From Streptomyces sp. NBC_00390 (GTDB taxonomy: Bacteria; Actinomycetota; Actinomycetes; Streptomycetales; Streptomycetaceae), in the NCBI RefSeq assembly GCF_036057275.1, contig NZ_CP107945.1:8432001-8496000 (forward strand): a stretch of DNA of 64,000 nt, given 5' to 3'. This document shows, piece by piece, positions 1 to 7,514 of this stretch. The notes under the pieces were generated by a model. The model had not been told where the DNA came from, did no database searches, and worked only from the letters and a program-made list of their open reading frames with translations. The translations under genes and the position numbers were made by a program. Every line of letters begins with the position of its first letter. The stretch's first letter is position 1.

Positions 1-165
1 CACCGCAACGGTCCTTCCCGGGAAGTCCACCCACGGTGCTGCCGCAAGGCGCAACAGGATCGGCAGCGACGTGCCCGCTCCGCCACGAATTACGCACAAG
101 ATTCGGGCCGATTTCCGCGAAATCGAAATTGACAACCCCGCCACCGCGGCCCAAACTGGTCATAT

Positions 166-179
166 CTGGTAATTACCAG
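166..179. promoter_or_regulatory. perfect 14-base palindrome upstream of the ATPase gene
   Basis: CTGGTAATTACCAG is a perfect palindrome. A further CTGGT half-site lies at 155-159 in the same orientation, eleven bases before the CTGGT of the palindrome. It ends 62 bases before the GTG start of the downstream anti-sigma-like ATPase, so it is well placed for an operator. A GntR/HutC-type regulator would fit the TGGT-N-ACCA pattern, but that assignment is only inference. Confidence 0.4.
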
Positions 180-241
180 TTTATGGGCCATCGCTCGGCG
201 GCCGCGACGACCGCTCGTCGCATCCGCGGAAACCCGAGGTT

Positions 242-745
242 GTGATGACTGCTCAAGCACCCCCTGAACCAGTAGGGCCGGTCGAACTGCACGCACTGAA
301 CCCGGATTGCGGGGCCACAAGGACCGACCAGCTCTTCTGCGAAAGTCACGGGAACGCGGCAGGCGACCCGCGCGACCCCCACCTCGCACTGGTGAGTGCC
401 GGTGCCCGGGACGTCAGCCGGCTGCGACGCCTTGCGAAGGAATTCCTTACCGACCTGAAACTGTCGCCTGCGGCACGCGACGACGCTCTCCTCATCATCT
501 CCGAGCTCGTCACCAATGCGGTACTCCACGCCCTGCCACCGACTGCTCTGCGAGTGCGCTGCATCCAGCGACAAGTCCTGCGAATCGAAGTCACTGACGG
601 CGGCCCGCAACCCGATCCACCGCCCAGAGTCGACGAGCAAGGGGAACATGGTCGTGGCATGCAGATCGTGGCCGCCATGGCGATTCGCCACGGCACGGTT
701 ACACACGCAGGCGGCGCCACCCGCTGGGCAGAGCTGCACCCCTGA
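242..745 (+). CDS. HATPase_c_2-type ATP-binding protein (RsbW-like anti-sigma kinase family)
   Basis: This 167-residue protein has the single GHKL ATPase domain of the short Streptomyces anti-sigma regulatory kinases. The N box reads ELVTNAVLHA at about residues 88-97, the G1 box VTDGG at 117-121 and the G2 box GEHGRGMQIV at about 134-143. The first 50 residues are not conserved. Family members bind sigma factors or phosphorylate anti-anti-sigma (STAS) proteins. A STAS protein occurs in the window at 57021-57377, but 56 kb away, so no partnership is implied. GTG at 242 or the adjacent ATG at 245 can serve as start. The stop overlaps the ATG of the following small ORF. Which sigma factor or pathway it serves cannot be told. 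Confidence 0.85.
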   Translation: MMTAQAPPEPVGPVELHALNPDCGATRTDQLFCESHGNAAGDPRDPHLALVSAGARDVSRLRRLAKEFLTDLKLSPAARDDALLIISELVTNAVLHALPPTALRVRCIQRQVLRIEVTDGGPQPDPPPRVDEQGEHGRGMQIVAAMAIRHGTVTHAGGATRWAELHP

Positions 746-954
746 TGAGCACGCTGCCGGCCCTGCGAGAGTGGCACCTCTCCCTGTTCCAGACGCCCGG
801 TCGGGTAGGTCGTAGCCCCGGTGCCCATGCGAGTACCGCTGTGGCGTCCATGCAGGCCTCCAGCCCGAGAATTGCCGCCGATATTGGCGTGCCGCTGTCG
901 TGGCCGGACGCGGCCGTCCTCGACAAGGTGGCCGCCGTCCTGCGCACTGTGTGA
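745..954 (+). CDS. possible small protein, translationally coupled
   Basis: A 69-residue reading frame whose ATG overlaps the TGA of the ATPase gene, the arrangement expected for translational coupling. The last 30 residues look most protein-like (PRIAADIGVPLSWPDAAV). I recognise no family. It may be a chance frame in high-GC DNA; the one-base overlap is its only real support. Confidence 0.25.
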   Translation: MSTLPALREWHLSLFQTPGRVGRSPGAHASTAVASMQASSPRIAADIGVPLSWPDAAVLDKVAAVLRTV

Positions 955-1541
955 GGACCACGAAGAGCGGTCCGCCCGGTCGACGTGCGAAGGACTCCCG
1001 GGCGGACTCCGTTCCCCACGCTGCCCTGTCGCCGGCCGGGACACCGTGAACACGGCCGCAGTCTGGGCCGAACGAGGCAGCCCCCGATCGCTGCCGCGCG
1101 ATATGCCGTTCTGGTGATGACGAGATCGGCCGGTGCCGCCCGTCGCCCCACTCGCTCCGGCGTTCAACTGAGTGAGGGGTTTCAGGGTTGGGGCGTGCAT
1201 GTGTGACGGTCACGGAGGAGCTGCTGGCCCGGCGTCGGCGTCCCCCACACGCTTGCGGGCGCGGAGTCCGGGCGAAGGCTTGACCGTCACCCGGCCCAGG
1301 TCCGCCCGGGTTACAAGCGCAACGGTAGACCGGTCTCTGCGGATCTCCACCACAGCCGGCGTACCGAGCGCCGTCACCTGATGGGGCTTCGTGGAGTTCC
1401 CCGAGGTCGCTCTGCTTGCCCGGTCGGTCGGGTGGTTGACGAAGGGGTGGGCGGGAGCGGCCTTCCTTCGGCGTCGTGACGTGGTGGTGCCAGATGTGGC
1501 TTGACGTTGCCCCTGGGGGCAAGGTTCAGGTTGATCGCACC
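955..1541. other. about 590 bases without a convincing gene
   Basis: Both strands have long open frames, as is normal at this base composition, but none shows a recognisable motif, ribosome site plus start, or protein-like composition. I see nothing definite here. Confidence 0.5.
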
Positions 1542-1930
1542 ATGATGATCAGTGAAGTCGCTCGACGCGCGGGTGTGACGACGAAGACGGTTCGCTATAC
1601 GAGTCGTTGGGGTTGATCACTCCTGCTCGGCTCGCCAACGGCTACCGCGAGTACTCCGAGCACGAAGCGCGGATGGTGCGCGAGGCCCGGGAGTTGAACC
1701 GATTGGGGATTCCGGCCGAGCGGACACGTCCGCTCCTCGAATGCCTGGCCGACGGCCGGGAGCACGCGGACGACTGTCCGTCCTCGCTGGCCGGCTACCG
1801 CGAGGCCATTGACGACCTGGCCCTGCGGATCGAGGAGCTCACCGCCCGTCGGGCGGTGCTGATCCGGCATCTGCACCATGCCGCCGCCACAGCCGCGCCG
1901 ACCGGCCCGGTGCTGAAGGGAGCACCATGA
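1542..1930 (+). pseudogene. MerR-family regulator, frameshifted in the recognition helix
   Basis: The ATG at 1542 opens a typical MerR winged helix (MISEVARRAGVTTKTVRY). One base is missing after the TAT near 1597. In the present frame translation ends at the TGA about 15 bases later. If one T is restored the text continues YESLGLITPARLANGYREY and runs through a normal helical MerR core to the stop at 1930, with a dimerisation helix rich in Leu/Arg near the end. Restored length is about 129 residues, the usual size. The stop overlaps the ATG of the peroxiredoxin-like gene, so the two formed an operon. Such pairs elsewhere couple a MerR sensor with a thiol peroxidase; here the operon is inactive unless the missing base is a sequencing error. 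Confidence 0.8.
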
Positions 1931-2310
1931 GCCACTGACCCGCCTCCCCGCAGGACCTGCCTGTCCCCGAGGACGACGGCGCGGCCGCTCATGTCCCGGG
2001 TCGGCGGGTGCCGGACATCGAGCTGCCCAGCACCGCGGACGACACCATCGCATTGCATGCCCTGGGCGGGGGCCGGTCGATCGTCTACTGCTACCCGCTC
2101 ACCGGCCGCCCCGACGCAGACCTGCCCGAAGGCTGGGACAACATCCCCGGAGCGCGCGGGTGCACCAGCCAGGCATGCGACTTCCGCAATCACCATGACG
2201 ACCTCACCGCCGGCGCGTGGCCCGCGTGTTCGGCCTGTCCAGCCAGGACACCTTCTACCAGAAGGAGGTGGTCGACCGGCTGCGGCTCCCCTTCTCGATG
2301 CTACCGACTG
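1927..2310 (+). pseudogene. peroxiredoxin-like (AhpC/TSA) gene, broken three times
   Basis: Starting at the ATG overlapping the MerR stop, the fourth codon is TGA, after which the same frame reads QDLPVPEDDGAAAHVPG and then the conserved peroxiredoxin text VPDIELPS, GGRSIVYCYPLTGRP and the peroxidatic region IPGARGCTSQACDFRNHHDDL. Near 2213 the frame shifts by one base into MARVFGLSSQDTFYQKE and DRLRLPFSML, then homology stops at about 2310. So the gene has a nonsense codon, a frameshift and a missing C-terminal half. The family reduces peroxides with a catalytic Cys in the CTxQACxFR segment. It sits downstream of the decayed merR gene and meets the convergent gene at 2327. Confidence 0.75.
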
Positions 2311-2326
2311 TCCGAGATGGCGAGGG

Positions 2327-2974
2327 TCAGGGACAGGTCGGATCCCCAGTGATCTTCACCAATTGGGGGGTGACTCTAGGGAAGGTCCAGATGCGGCCCA
2401 GGGTGCTGGTGGCGGTCACCGTGGTTGCGTCCAAGGTGACTTCGGTGAACGGATTGGACGAGCAGGAGACCGCGATCCATTCCAAGGTGTTGTGGTCATC
2501 GTCCCGAGTCAGGGCAACCCAGCCGATACTGCCGTGGTCCGATGATTCACCTGCCAGGGCACGGCTTCCGGCGTAGGTGCATGAGGCAAACGTCGTATCG
2601 ACGTCCATCCATTTGCCGGGGGTCCACGCGGTGGCCCGTAGGACCTCCCACCACTGCCAGTCCTCGGCCCGCATGTCATGGAGCCGACCTGCGGGGGAGA
2701 ACCGCACGAGTTCCATTACCGACAGGGATCCGTCGGAGAACATGATGAAGTCGCCGTGGGGCGCCTCCCGGGCACGCCAACGGTCATGCACCAGGTCGGC
2801 GTTGGGTGTCGCGTCGGGGGAGCTCACACCCGCAATGATGACATCGAGGAACAGCGAGGAGAGGGCTGCATCGGTCAACCATTCCCTCGGCCCACCAGAA
2901 CTCGAACCACAGGCCCGCCCGGGCGGGGCCGGCGGCCACCGTCTCTGCCCCCTCACCCCGTGCGCTGAGCGCAT
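2327..2974 (-). CDS. hypothetical protein, unrecognised
   Basis: The reverse-strand frame is open to 3031; the ATG at 2974 is one candidate start but the protein-like composition begins only about 20 residues later. From there it reads as a compact, soluble protein rich in Trp and Asp (DWQWWEVLRATAWTPGKWMD, then TFASCTYAGSRALAG and WVALTRDDDHNTLEWIAVS), with alternating beta-strand-like stretches. The neighbouring reverse frame contains LWFEFWWAEG, so the first part of the gene may have been frameshifted. I know no family for it. It lies convergent to the broken peroxiredoxin gene, whose missing C-terminus it may have replaced after a rearrangement. Confidence 0.55.
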   Translation of the reverse strand: MRSAHGVRGQRRWPPAPPGRACGSSSGGPREWLTDAALSSLFLDVIIAGVSSPDATPNADLVHDRWRAREAPHGDFIMFSDGSLSVMELVRFSPAGRLHDMRAEDWQWWEVLRATAWTPGKWMDVDTTFASCTYAGSRALAGESSDHGSIGWVALTRDDDHNTLEWIAVSCSSNPFTEVTLDATTVTATSTLGRIWTFPRVTPQLVKITGDPTCP

Positions 2975-3119
2975 GACCCGCCAACCGGAGCGCCCGTCCA
3001 CCACTGAGTCACACCCACTACGCAAAATCACGATCTTCGGCTGGAGTACTGGGAGTACGGGCAGGCCATGAGCGGATCGCGGCGCCGCTCGTGTCAGTGC
3101 TGTGATCTAGGTTGCCCCC

Positions 3120-3548
3120 ATGGCCGACTTCAAGGACTTCAACTTCAAGCTCGTCGTCGTCGAGCAGCTGATGTACACCGACGAGAGGCTGACGCCTCGG
3201 TTCCACCTCGCCGACCTCCTGCGGGAGAAGGGACTCGGCGACGATCCCTGGGACTACGCCTACCGGCACGGGCTGGCGTACAAGGTGGTGCCGGAGGCCC
3301 GCAGCCACTTCGAGTCGCTGGAGATCGGCGACGAACTCCTGGCCACCGTCGAAGAGCTGGTCATGGACGGCGGAAACGAGGTGTACACCGAGTGCTCGCC
3401 GATCTGGGACGGCGAGGACGACCTGTACGACATCGCCTCACTCGATGACCTGGAACTGCTCCCGAACCTCCGCCGCGTAGTCGGCTCGGAGTTCCTGGGC
3501 GCGGAGTTGCAGGACACCCTCCGCGCCCGCGGCATCATCGCCGACTAG
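3120..3548 (+). CDS. hypothetical acidic protein, DUF6892-like
   Basis: A 142-residue acidic protein starting at ATG 3120. The text DGGNEVYTECSPIWDGEDDLYD near residues 84-105 and the closing LLPNLRRV resemble the family I remember as DUF6892, which has no known function and is common in Streptomyces and proteobacteria next to immunity-type genes. No signal peptide or membrane segment. It stands alone on its strand; a strong hairpin follows at 3600-3627. The family name is from memory and not verified. Confidence 0.7.
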   Translation: MADFKDFNFKLVVVEQLMYTDERLTPRFHLADLLREKGLGDDPWDYAYRHGLAYKVVPEARSHFESLEIGDELLATVEELVMDGGNEVYTECSPIWDGEDDLYDIASLDDLELLPNLRRVVGSEFLGAELQDTLRARGIIAD

Positions 3549-3599
3549 CCAGGAGCCCGACCACAGCAGGCACTTCCCACCTCCCAGGGCGCCGTCCGC

Positions 3600-3627
3600 C
3601 CCGCGGGCGCCCCGGGGCGCCCGCGGG
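3600..3627. terminator. perfect 28-base GC palindrome, terminator-like
   Basis: Fourteen bases (CCCGCGGGCGCCCC) are followed at once by their exact complement, giving a stem with almost no loop, about 50 bases past the stop of the gene at 3120-3548. There is no T run after it, which is common for Streptomyces terminators. A perfect palindrome could also extrude as a cruciform or bind a protein dimer. Confidence 0.55.
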
Positions 3628-3874
3628 CCAACTGTTGCTGCAGGGGTCGGGAGGGCTGGGCCTCCCGCCGGGCCGCTTCGTCGGCGTGGACGCCAGGACG
3701 GTCCGGACGCGGATCACCGGTCTCCTGCCCGGCGCGGGCGAGCTTTGGCCGGCCGCTTCGCGCCTCGGGGCGGGCCGGCCCATTCCGCGCCGGCCCGGGG
3801 GAGAGCCCGCGCTGCGCGCCGCAATGGGCGTACGGGCGTGTATCGGAAGTCAATCGTGCGCATAGGGTGTCGGC

Positions 3875-4306
3875 ATGTCGCTGAGCCACATAGTCCTCTC
3901 GTCTGGTCGTTCGATCGAGCTCACCGAGCTGCGGATGTCTTCGACCTATGGGGGGATGCTGGAGGGCTACCCGTGCAAGCGCATCAACGACATGAAGGTC
4001 ACTGGCCTCCAGCGGGAGGCCGAACGCGCGTTTTCCTTCGCGCCGGTCCATCTCGTTCCGCCCTATCGCGAGTACCCGGACCAGACCGCCGGCCCCTTCG
4101 GCCCTGTTGAGGTGCTGCCTTCCGTGGCTTGCATTGGCGTCTTCCGCTCGACAACACTCGCTCCTGAGCTCGACCCGGTACTGCACCATTCCGCCCTCAC
4201 CGTCGCCTGGTTCCAGCCCGTCCCGGATGTGCCGTCGGGCGAGGACGCTGATCTTGCTCTTCGCAGCATTCACTGGGAGGAGCTGGCCCAGGACTACGAG
4301 CTGTAG
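3875..4306 (+). CDS. hypothetical protein, unrecognised
   Basis: A 143-residue protein from ATG 3875 (MSLSHIVLSSGRSIELTELR). It alternates short beta-like segments with Pro-rich turns; the closing RSIHWEELAQDYEL is a typical protein C-terminus. No membrane segment, signal or catalytic motif is visible. The 330 bases before it hold only the hairpin and GC-rich sequence. Small orphan proteins of this shape beside gene tails are often immunity or defence cargo in Streptomyces, but nothing here proves that. Confidence 0.65.
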   Translation: MSLSHIVLSSGRSIELTELRMSSTYGGMLEGYPCKRINDMKVTGLQREAERAFSFAPVHLVPPYREYPDQTAGPFGPVEVLPSVACIGVFRSTTLAPELDPVLHHSALTVAWFQPVPDVPSGEDADLALRSIHWEELAQDYEL

Positions 4307-4319
4307 CGACACGTGCTGA

Positions 4320-4481
4320 TCACAGCCACTCGTTGGGTTCGACGTTGCCGCGGGGCAGTGAGTAGTGGTCCACGCCGCGGTCGTTCGTTCTGCGGATGAG
4401 TGCCACGTCGTCGCCGTCGAAGATCAGCGCGGCGACACGGATCTTGATCCGGTGGAATGCCGTCGTCTGTTCGTCGGACAT
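4320..4481 (-). pseudogene. NUDIX hydrolase, N-terminal fragment
   Basis: ATG at 4481 follows a clear ribosome site (GGAGAGA). The 53 residues give the first strands of a NUDIX fold: IKIRVAALIFDGDDVALIRR, then HYSLPRGNVEPNEWL, the lead-in to the NUDIX box. The frame then stops at 4320, before the GX5EX7REUXEEXGU motif, so no catalytic site remains. The homologous sequence meets the convergent gene at 3875-4306; the break was probably a rearrangement or deletion between them. Confidence 0.75.
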
Positions 4482-4562
4482 CAATTCTCTCCTCCCCTTG
4501 GTGGGCTGATGCGGCGTCGGGCCGGGTGAGCGGAGAATGCGCTGCTGCGGGGAACAGAGTTC

Positions 4563-4993
4563 ATGAGCGCGCGCGGACTGGTCCACTTCCACGCGCACTT
4601 CGCCAATCTGCTCGCCGACGGCCAGCCGGTGGACTTTGCGGACTTCGGGCTCGCGTTGAGCCGCGGCTTCGAACTCTCGGCGGAGGAGTGCGATTTCCTC
4701 GCTGATCACCTCGTGTACGACCCTCCTACGCGCCGAACCACCTGCTTCGCCACCACCTGCCGGACGGCGTGCGTGGTGGTACCGAACACGGGGCCTTTCT
4801 GCGTGCATGGGTCGATGGCCGTCGCCCCGCCCACGTTCCGTTCGACATCGGCGCGATCATCGACCGTCACGCTCCGCACGCAATCGTCCTGGACGGCTTC
4901 CATCATCGACTGCTGACTCAGAGCAAGCACGCTCCCTTCCCCGCGGCTGAGGTCCAGCGGGCCCTGTCCAGCACGTCAAGGTCAGGGAAGTGA
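4563..4993 (+). pseudogene. aminoglycoside-phosphotransferase-like kinase, C-terminal half, frameshifted
   Basis: The frame opens in the catalytic loop (LVHFHAHFANLLADGQPVDF) followed by FADFGLALSRGFELS, the DFG-like metal-binding region of the phosphotransferase superfamily. After LADHLVYD near 4722 a one-base shift moves the text to the next frame, which reads YAPNHLLRHHLPDGV and then AFLRAWVDGRRPAHVPF to about 4993. The ATP-binding N-lobe is absent upstream; the divergent NUDIX fragment ends only 80 bases away. Two tails back to back mark a deletion scar. The usual catalytic Asp position reads His (HAH), as in some members of this subgroup. Confidence 0.7.
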
Positions 4994-5014
4994 GAGCCCG
5001 TTGCTCCGCTCTGG

Positions 5015-5133
5015 TCAGCCGACCGCGGCGCGTTCAACCTGTGCCTTGGTGTGGGCCAGGCGGTAGGACTCGGTGCCGGTCTGGATGATGGCGCCGTCGA
5101 AAGTCAGCCGGTCGACGGTGGCCGCGTTTCCGC
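5015..5133 (-). pseudogene. IstB-like ATPase C-terminal remnant (IS21 family)
   Basis: The reverse strand carries AATVDRLTFDGAIIQTGTES followed by YRLAHTKAQ and a stop, the kind of C-terminus found in IS21 helper ATPases (IstB), which ends with a -DRL-H/F-...-G-SYRL- segment. Nothing upstream encodes the Walker motifs. It is a scar of a lost IS21-type element. The match is short, so this is moderate confidence. Confidence 0.45.
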
Positions 5134-5345
5134 CGTGCCCGGTCCTCGCTTCGCTGCGGCCGGCACCGCCGGGCACCGGGCCCGTGGTCGCGCCCCGCAG
5201 GGGCACGACAGCTCATGCGCCTTGCGGCGCGGAAGGACGCCCCGGACCTTTGAGCTGCCTCGGCCCTGTCGGCGGTGGTGGAAGCGTGGTCGAGGGGGCG
5301 GAAATTCATGTGAGGACCGGCCGGGGTGTGCCGTACGGTCCGTCT

Positions 5346-5972
5346 ATGCCGGAGCGAGCACGAATTTTCACCCTGTCCGAGACGATTGCTCGGGCGTTGG
5401 CCGACACGCCGGCGCTGTCCGGGCGTGTGCACCGGTTCGAGGAGGTACGGGGCCTCGCGCTGCCGCAAGGGGGTTTGTTCGTCGCACGGTTGCCGGACGA
5501 GGCGTGGGCTTCCCCTGCAGGGGTGGACGGCGGCCGCCGACGGGACCCGGTCTTCGAACATGTGGACGCGTGGGGGAGGGCACGTCCTGGTGCCGACTTC
5601 TCCGCGGCATGGTCGCGGTTCGGCTGGTTGCATGACATCTGGCCGCCAGCTGTGTGCCTCGGGTTGCTGCGCACATTGGCCGACTGTGAGCATCCGGTTG
5701 CGTACTACCACGACATGGAACGCGGCGATGATTTGTACTACGCGTTCAGTTGGCTGGCCGGCGCCGGCGAGGAATTGGTGGTGGAGCAGACGTTCCTGCT
5801 GGGCCCCGAAGAGTGCACGATCGCCTTTCGGCAGGAAGAAGTGGCACCGGCGGCCCGAGCGTCCGCGTTGGAGACTGCGCTCCTGCACCTGGGCCTCGCG
5901 CCCACGATTCAGTTCTTCTGGCCGGAGGATGAACTCCCGGAGTCGGATTGGCCGCTTCTCGAGTCAACTTGA
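5346..5972 (+). CDS. hypothetical protein, unrecognised
   Basis: The protein starts at ATG 5346 (MPERARIFTLSETIARALAD); the longer open frame upstream to 5073 is out of character and overlaps the IstB scar. It has 208 residues, is acidic and Trp/Phe-rich (WLHDIWPPAVCLGLLRTLAD, YYHDMERGDDLYYAFSWLAG) and ends in FFWPEDELPESDWPLLEST. No motif known to me. The second half has a helix-strand pattern like small bacterial immunity proteins, which is only an impression. Confidence 0.65.
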   Translation: MPERARIFTLSETIARALADTPALSGRVHRFEEVRGLALPQGGLFVARLPDEAWASPAGVDGGRRRDPVFEHVDAWGRARPGADFSAAWSRFGWLHDIWPPAVCLGLLRTLADCEHPVAYYHDMERGDDLYYAFSWLAGAGEELVVEQTFLLGPEECTIAFRQEEVAPAARASALETALLHLGLAPTIQFFWPEDELPESDWPLLEST

Positions 5973-6195
5973 CCCAGCCCTGAAGGGCCGGGTTTGGAGG
6001 TAGGGCGCCACTGGCGGTGACGTGGCCTCCTCCGTCCAGACACCCCTGTGGGGTGGCAGGGACGCGTGACTCACGCCCCGCAGTCCACGCAGCCTCGCCC
6101 TTGCGGGCGATGTTGCGGGAAGCGTTCCGGTCAGCGTGGGCAACGACCCCGCAGTTCCGGCAGGTGAAGAGGGCTTGGTTTGCGCGGGGGAGCCG
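5972..6195 (-). pseudogene. TnpB (IS605/IS1341 OrfB) C-terminal remnant
   Basis: On the reverse strand the text ALFTCRNCGVVAHADRNASR followed by NIARKGEAAW is the second half of the TnpB zinc finger plus the last RuvC-associated segment (the D in HADRNASRNI is part of the RuvC III motif). There is no ATG and the frame continues past the natural end, so this is a tail only. TnpB is the RNA-guided nuclease of IS605-type transposons and its guide RNA is encoded at this 3' end; a short stem (GCCCT/AGGGC) lies at about 5980. The upstream nine tenths are gone. Confidence 0.7.
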
Positions 6196-6471
6196 TACGA
6201 GCTTCGGGTTACCGTCACCTGAGCCCGACCGAGCCCTCGTACTTGCCAGGGCTGGTCGGTCAGCTGGTCCTCAGCGCGGCAGCGACGTCGTGGACGGAGA
6301 AGCTATTCAGGGTTTCCAGTCTCACCGACCTCGGACGAACGTGGCCGCGACGCGGGCCCTCGGCCTGATTCGCGCCTACGCAGCACGGGACCGTGCGGCG
6401 ATCGTCGAGCACCTCGCGCACCTCATGTCCGGCGTGGGCGGGCCGGGAGCCCCGGCCCGCCCACCGCGGCA

Positions 6472-7368
6472 TCAGGCCGCCAGCGCTTCGCGGAGTGTTG
6501 AGGGCTTGAGTCCGAAGGTGTCGCGGAGATCGCTGTCGTCCACGAGGAACGGACGCTCGGACATGTAGCTCATCTCGGCGAACTCCCGCCACAGTGGGTC
6601 GGTGAAGGACAGCAGCGCCGTATCCCGTTCGGTGAGCGGCTCCAACCGCGGTTCGGGCGCTCCGTGGAGTTCGGCGAGGTCGGTCGCGGCCTGGCGCAGG
6701 GTCGTGGTGATGACCGGGGCGTGCCAGCCCCGTCCCCAGGCCCGCTCGTCGCCGCTGACCGCCACCAGCGCCGCTGCGACGTCCTCGGTGTACGAAAACG
6801 AGTGTGCCGCATCGGGGTTGCCGTGGACGAGAGCCAGTTCACCCTCGCGGACCCGGGGCGCGACCAGCAGCGTGAACGCTGAGACTGCGCCTGGGCCCAG
6901 GTACTGGCCGGCTCGCACTTCGGTGGCCCGCAGCCGCCCTTCGTCGTGGGCATCCTTTGCCTGCTGCCACAGCTGGGCCCTCACCCGGCCCTTTCGGGTG
7001 TGCGGGGCCATCGGGGTGCGCTCGGTGACCGGCCCGGTGGTCTGCTGATAACCGTAGAGGTTGCCGAGCATCACGTAGTCGGCCCCGGCCCGCTCGGTCG
7101 CGGCGAGGATCGAGGCGAACAACGGCGGCATGGTCTCTGGCCAGGTCTGGTAGGCGGTCATGGCGGCGTTGAAGACCGTGGTCGCTCCGGCCAGTGCCTC
7201 GGCGAGCTCGCCGGTGTGGCCCGCGTCCAGGGCGATCCGTTCGATGCCGGGGTGGTCAGGGCCACTGCCGCTGCGGGTGATGAGGCGGACCCGCTTGCCG
7301 CTGTCGGCCAGTTGCCTGGCGGTCGCGACCCCGGTCGCGCCTGCCCCGATGACGACTGTTTCAGCCAT
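6472..7368 (-). CDS. NAD(P)-dependent epimerase/dehydratase-type reductase (extended SDR)
   Basis: ATG at 7368 begins a Rossmann fold (MAETVVIGAGATGVATARQL; GxGxxG at residues 8-13). The protein has 298 residues, normal for an atypical extended SDR. FNAAMTAY near residue 86 corresponds to the NNAG-like segment, and YGYQQTTGP near 127-135 to the Tyr active region; a YxxxK pair is not evident, so activity is uncertain. Later segments (RAGQYLGPGA, SFSYTEDVAAALVAV) match substrate-binding parts of NmrA/epimerase relatives. It is divergent from the GlxA-type regulator at 7515, with 146 bases between, a classic arrangement for a regulator and its target. Confidence 0.85.
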   Translation of the reverse strand: MAETVVIGAGATGVATARQLADSGKRVRLITRSGSGPDHPGIERIALDAGHTGELAEALAGATTVFNAAMTAYQTWPETMPPLFASILAATERAGADYVMLGNLYGYQQTTGPVTERTPMAPHTRKGRVRAQLWQQAKDAHDEGRLRATEVRAGQYLGPGAVSAFTLLVAPRVREGELALVHGNPDAAHSFSYTEDVAAALVAVSGDERAWGRGWHAPVITTTLRQAATDLAELHGAPEPRLEPLTERDTALLSFTDPLWREFAEMSYMSERPFLVDDSDLRDTFGLKPSTLREALAA

Positions 7369-7514
7369 GACGTTGTCTCCGTTTTCCTCAAGAATGGAAC
7401 GCTTCCTTGGAAGGGAAACGTGGTTCGCGGGGGCCCGACCGCTCGCCCAACTGTGCCGTGCGGACGCGCGGTAGGGTCAGTGGCCTGAAAGCCACGAGAT
7501 CCAAGGATCTAGCC

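Noticed and set aside
173..1522. A 449-codon reverse frame over the anti-sigma-like ATPase gene
   Set aside because: It is Arg/Pro/Gly-rich without motifs and is antisense to a gene with a full ATPase motif set. High-GC DNA produces such frames.
6290..6470. Forward frame with a helical stretch (VAATRALGLIRAYAARDRAA) between the TnpB tail and the SDR gene
   Set aside because: It could be a gene remnant, but there is no start, the frame continues antisense into the SDR gene, and no family is recognisable.
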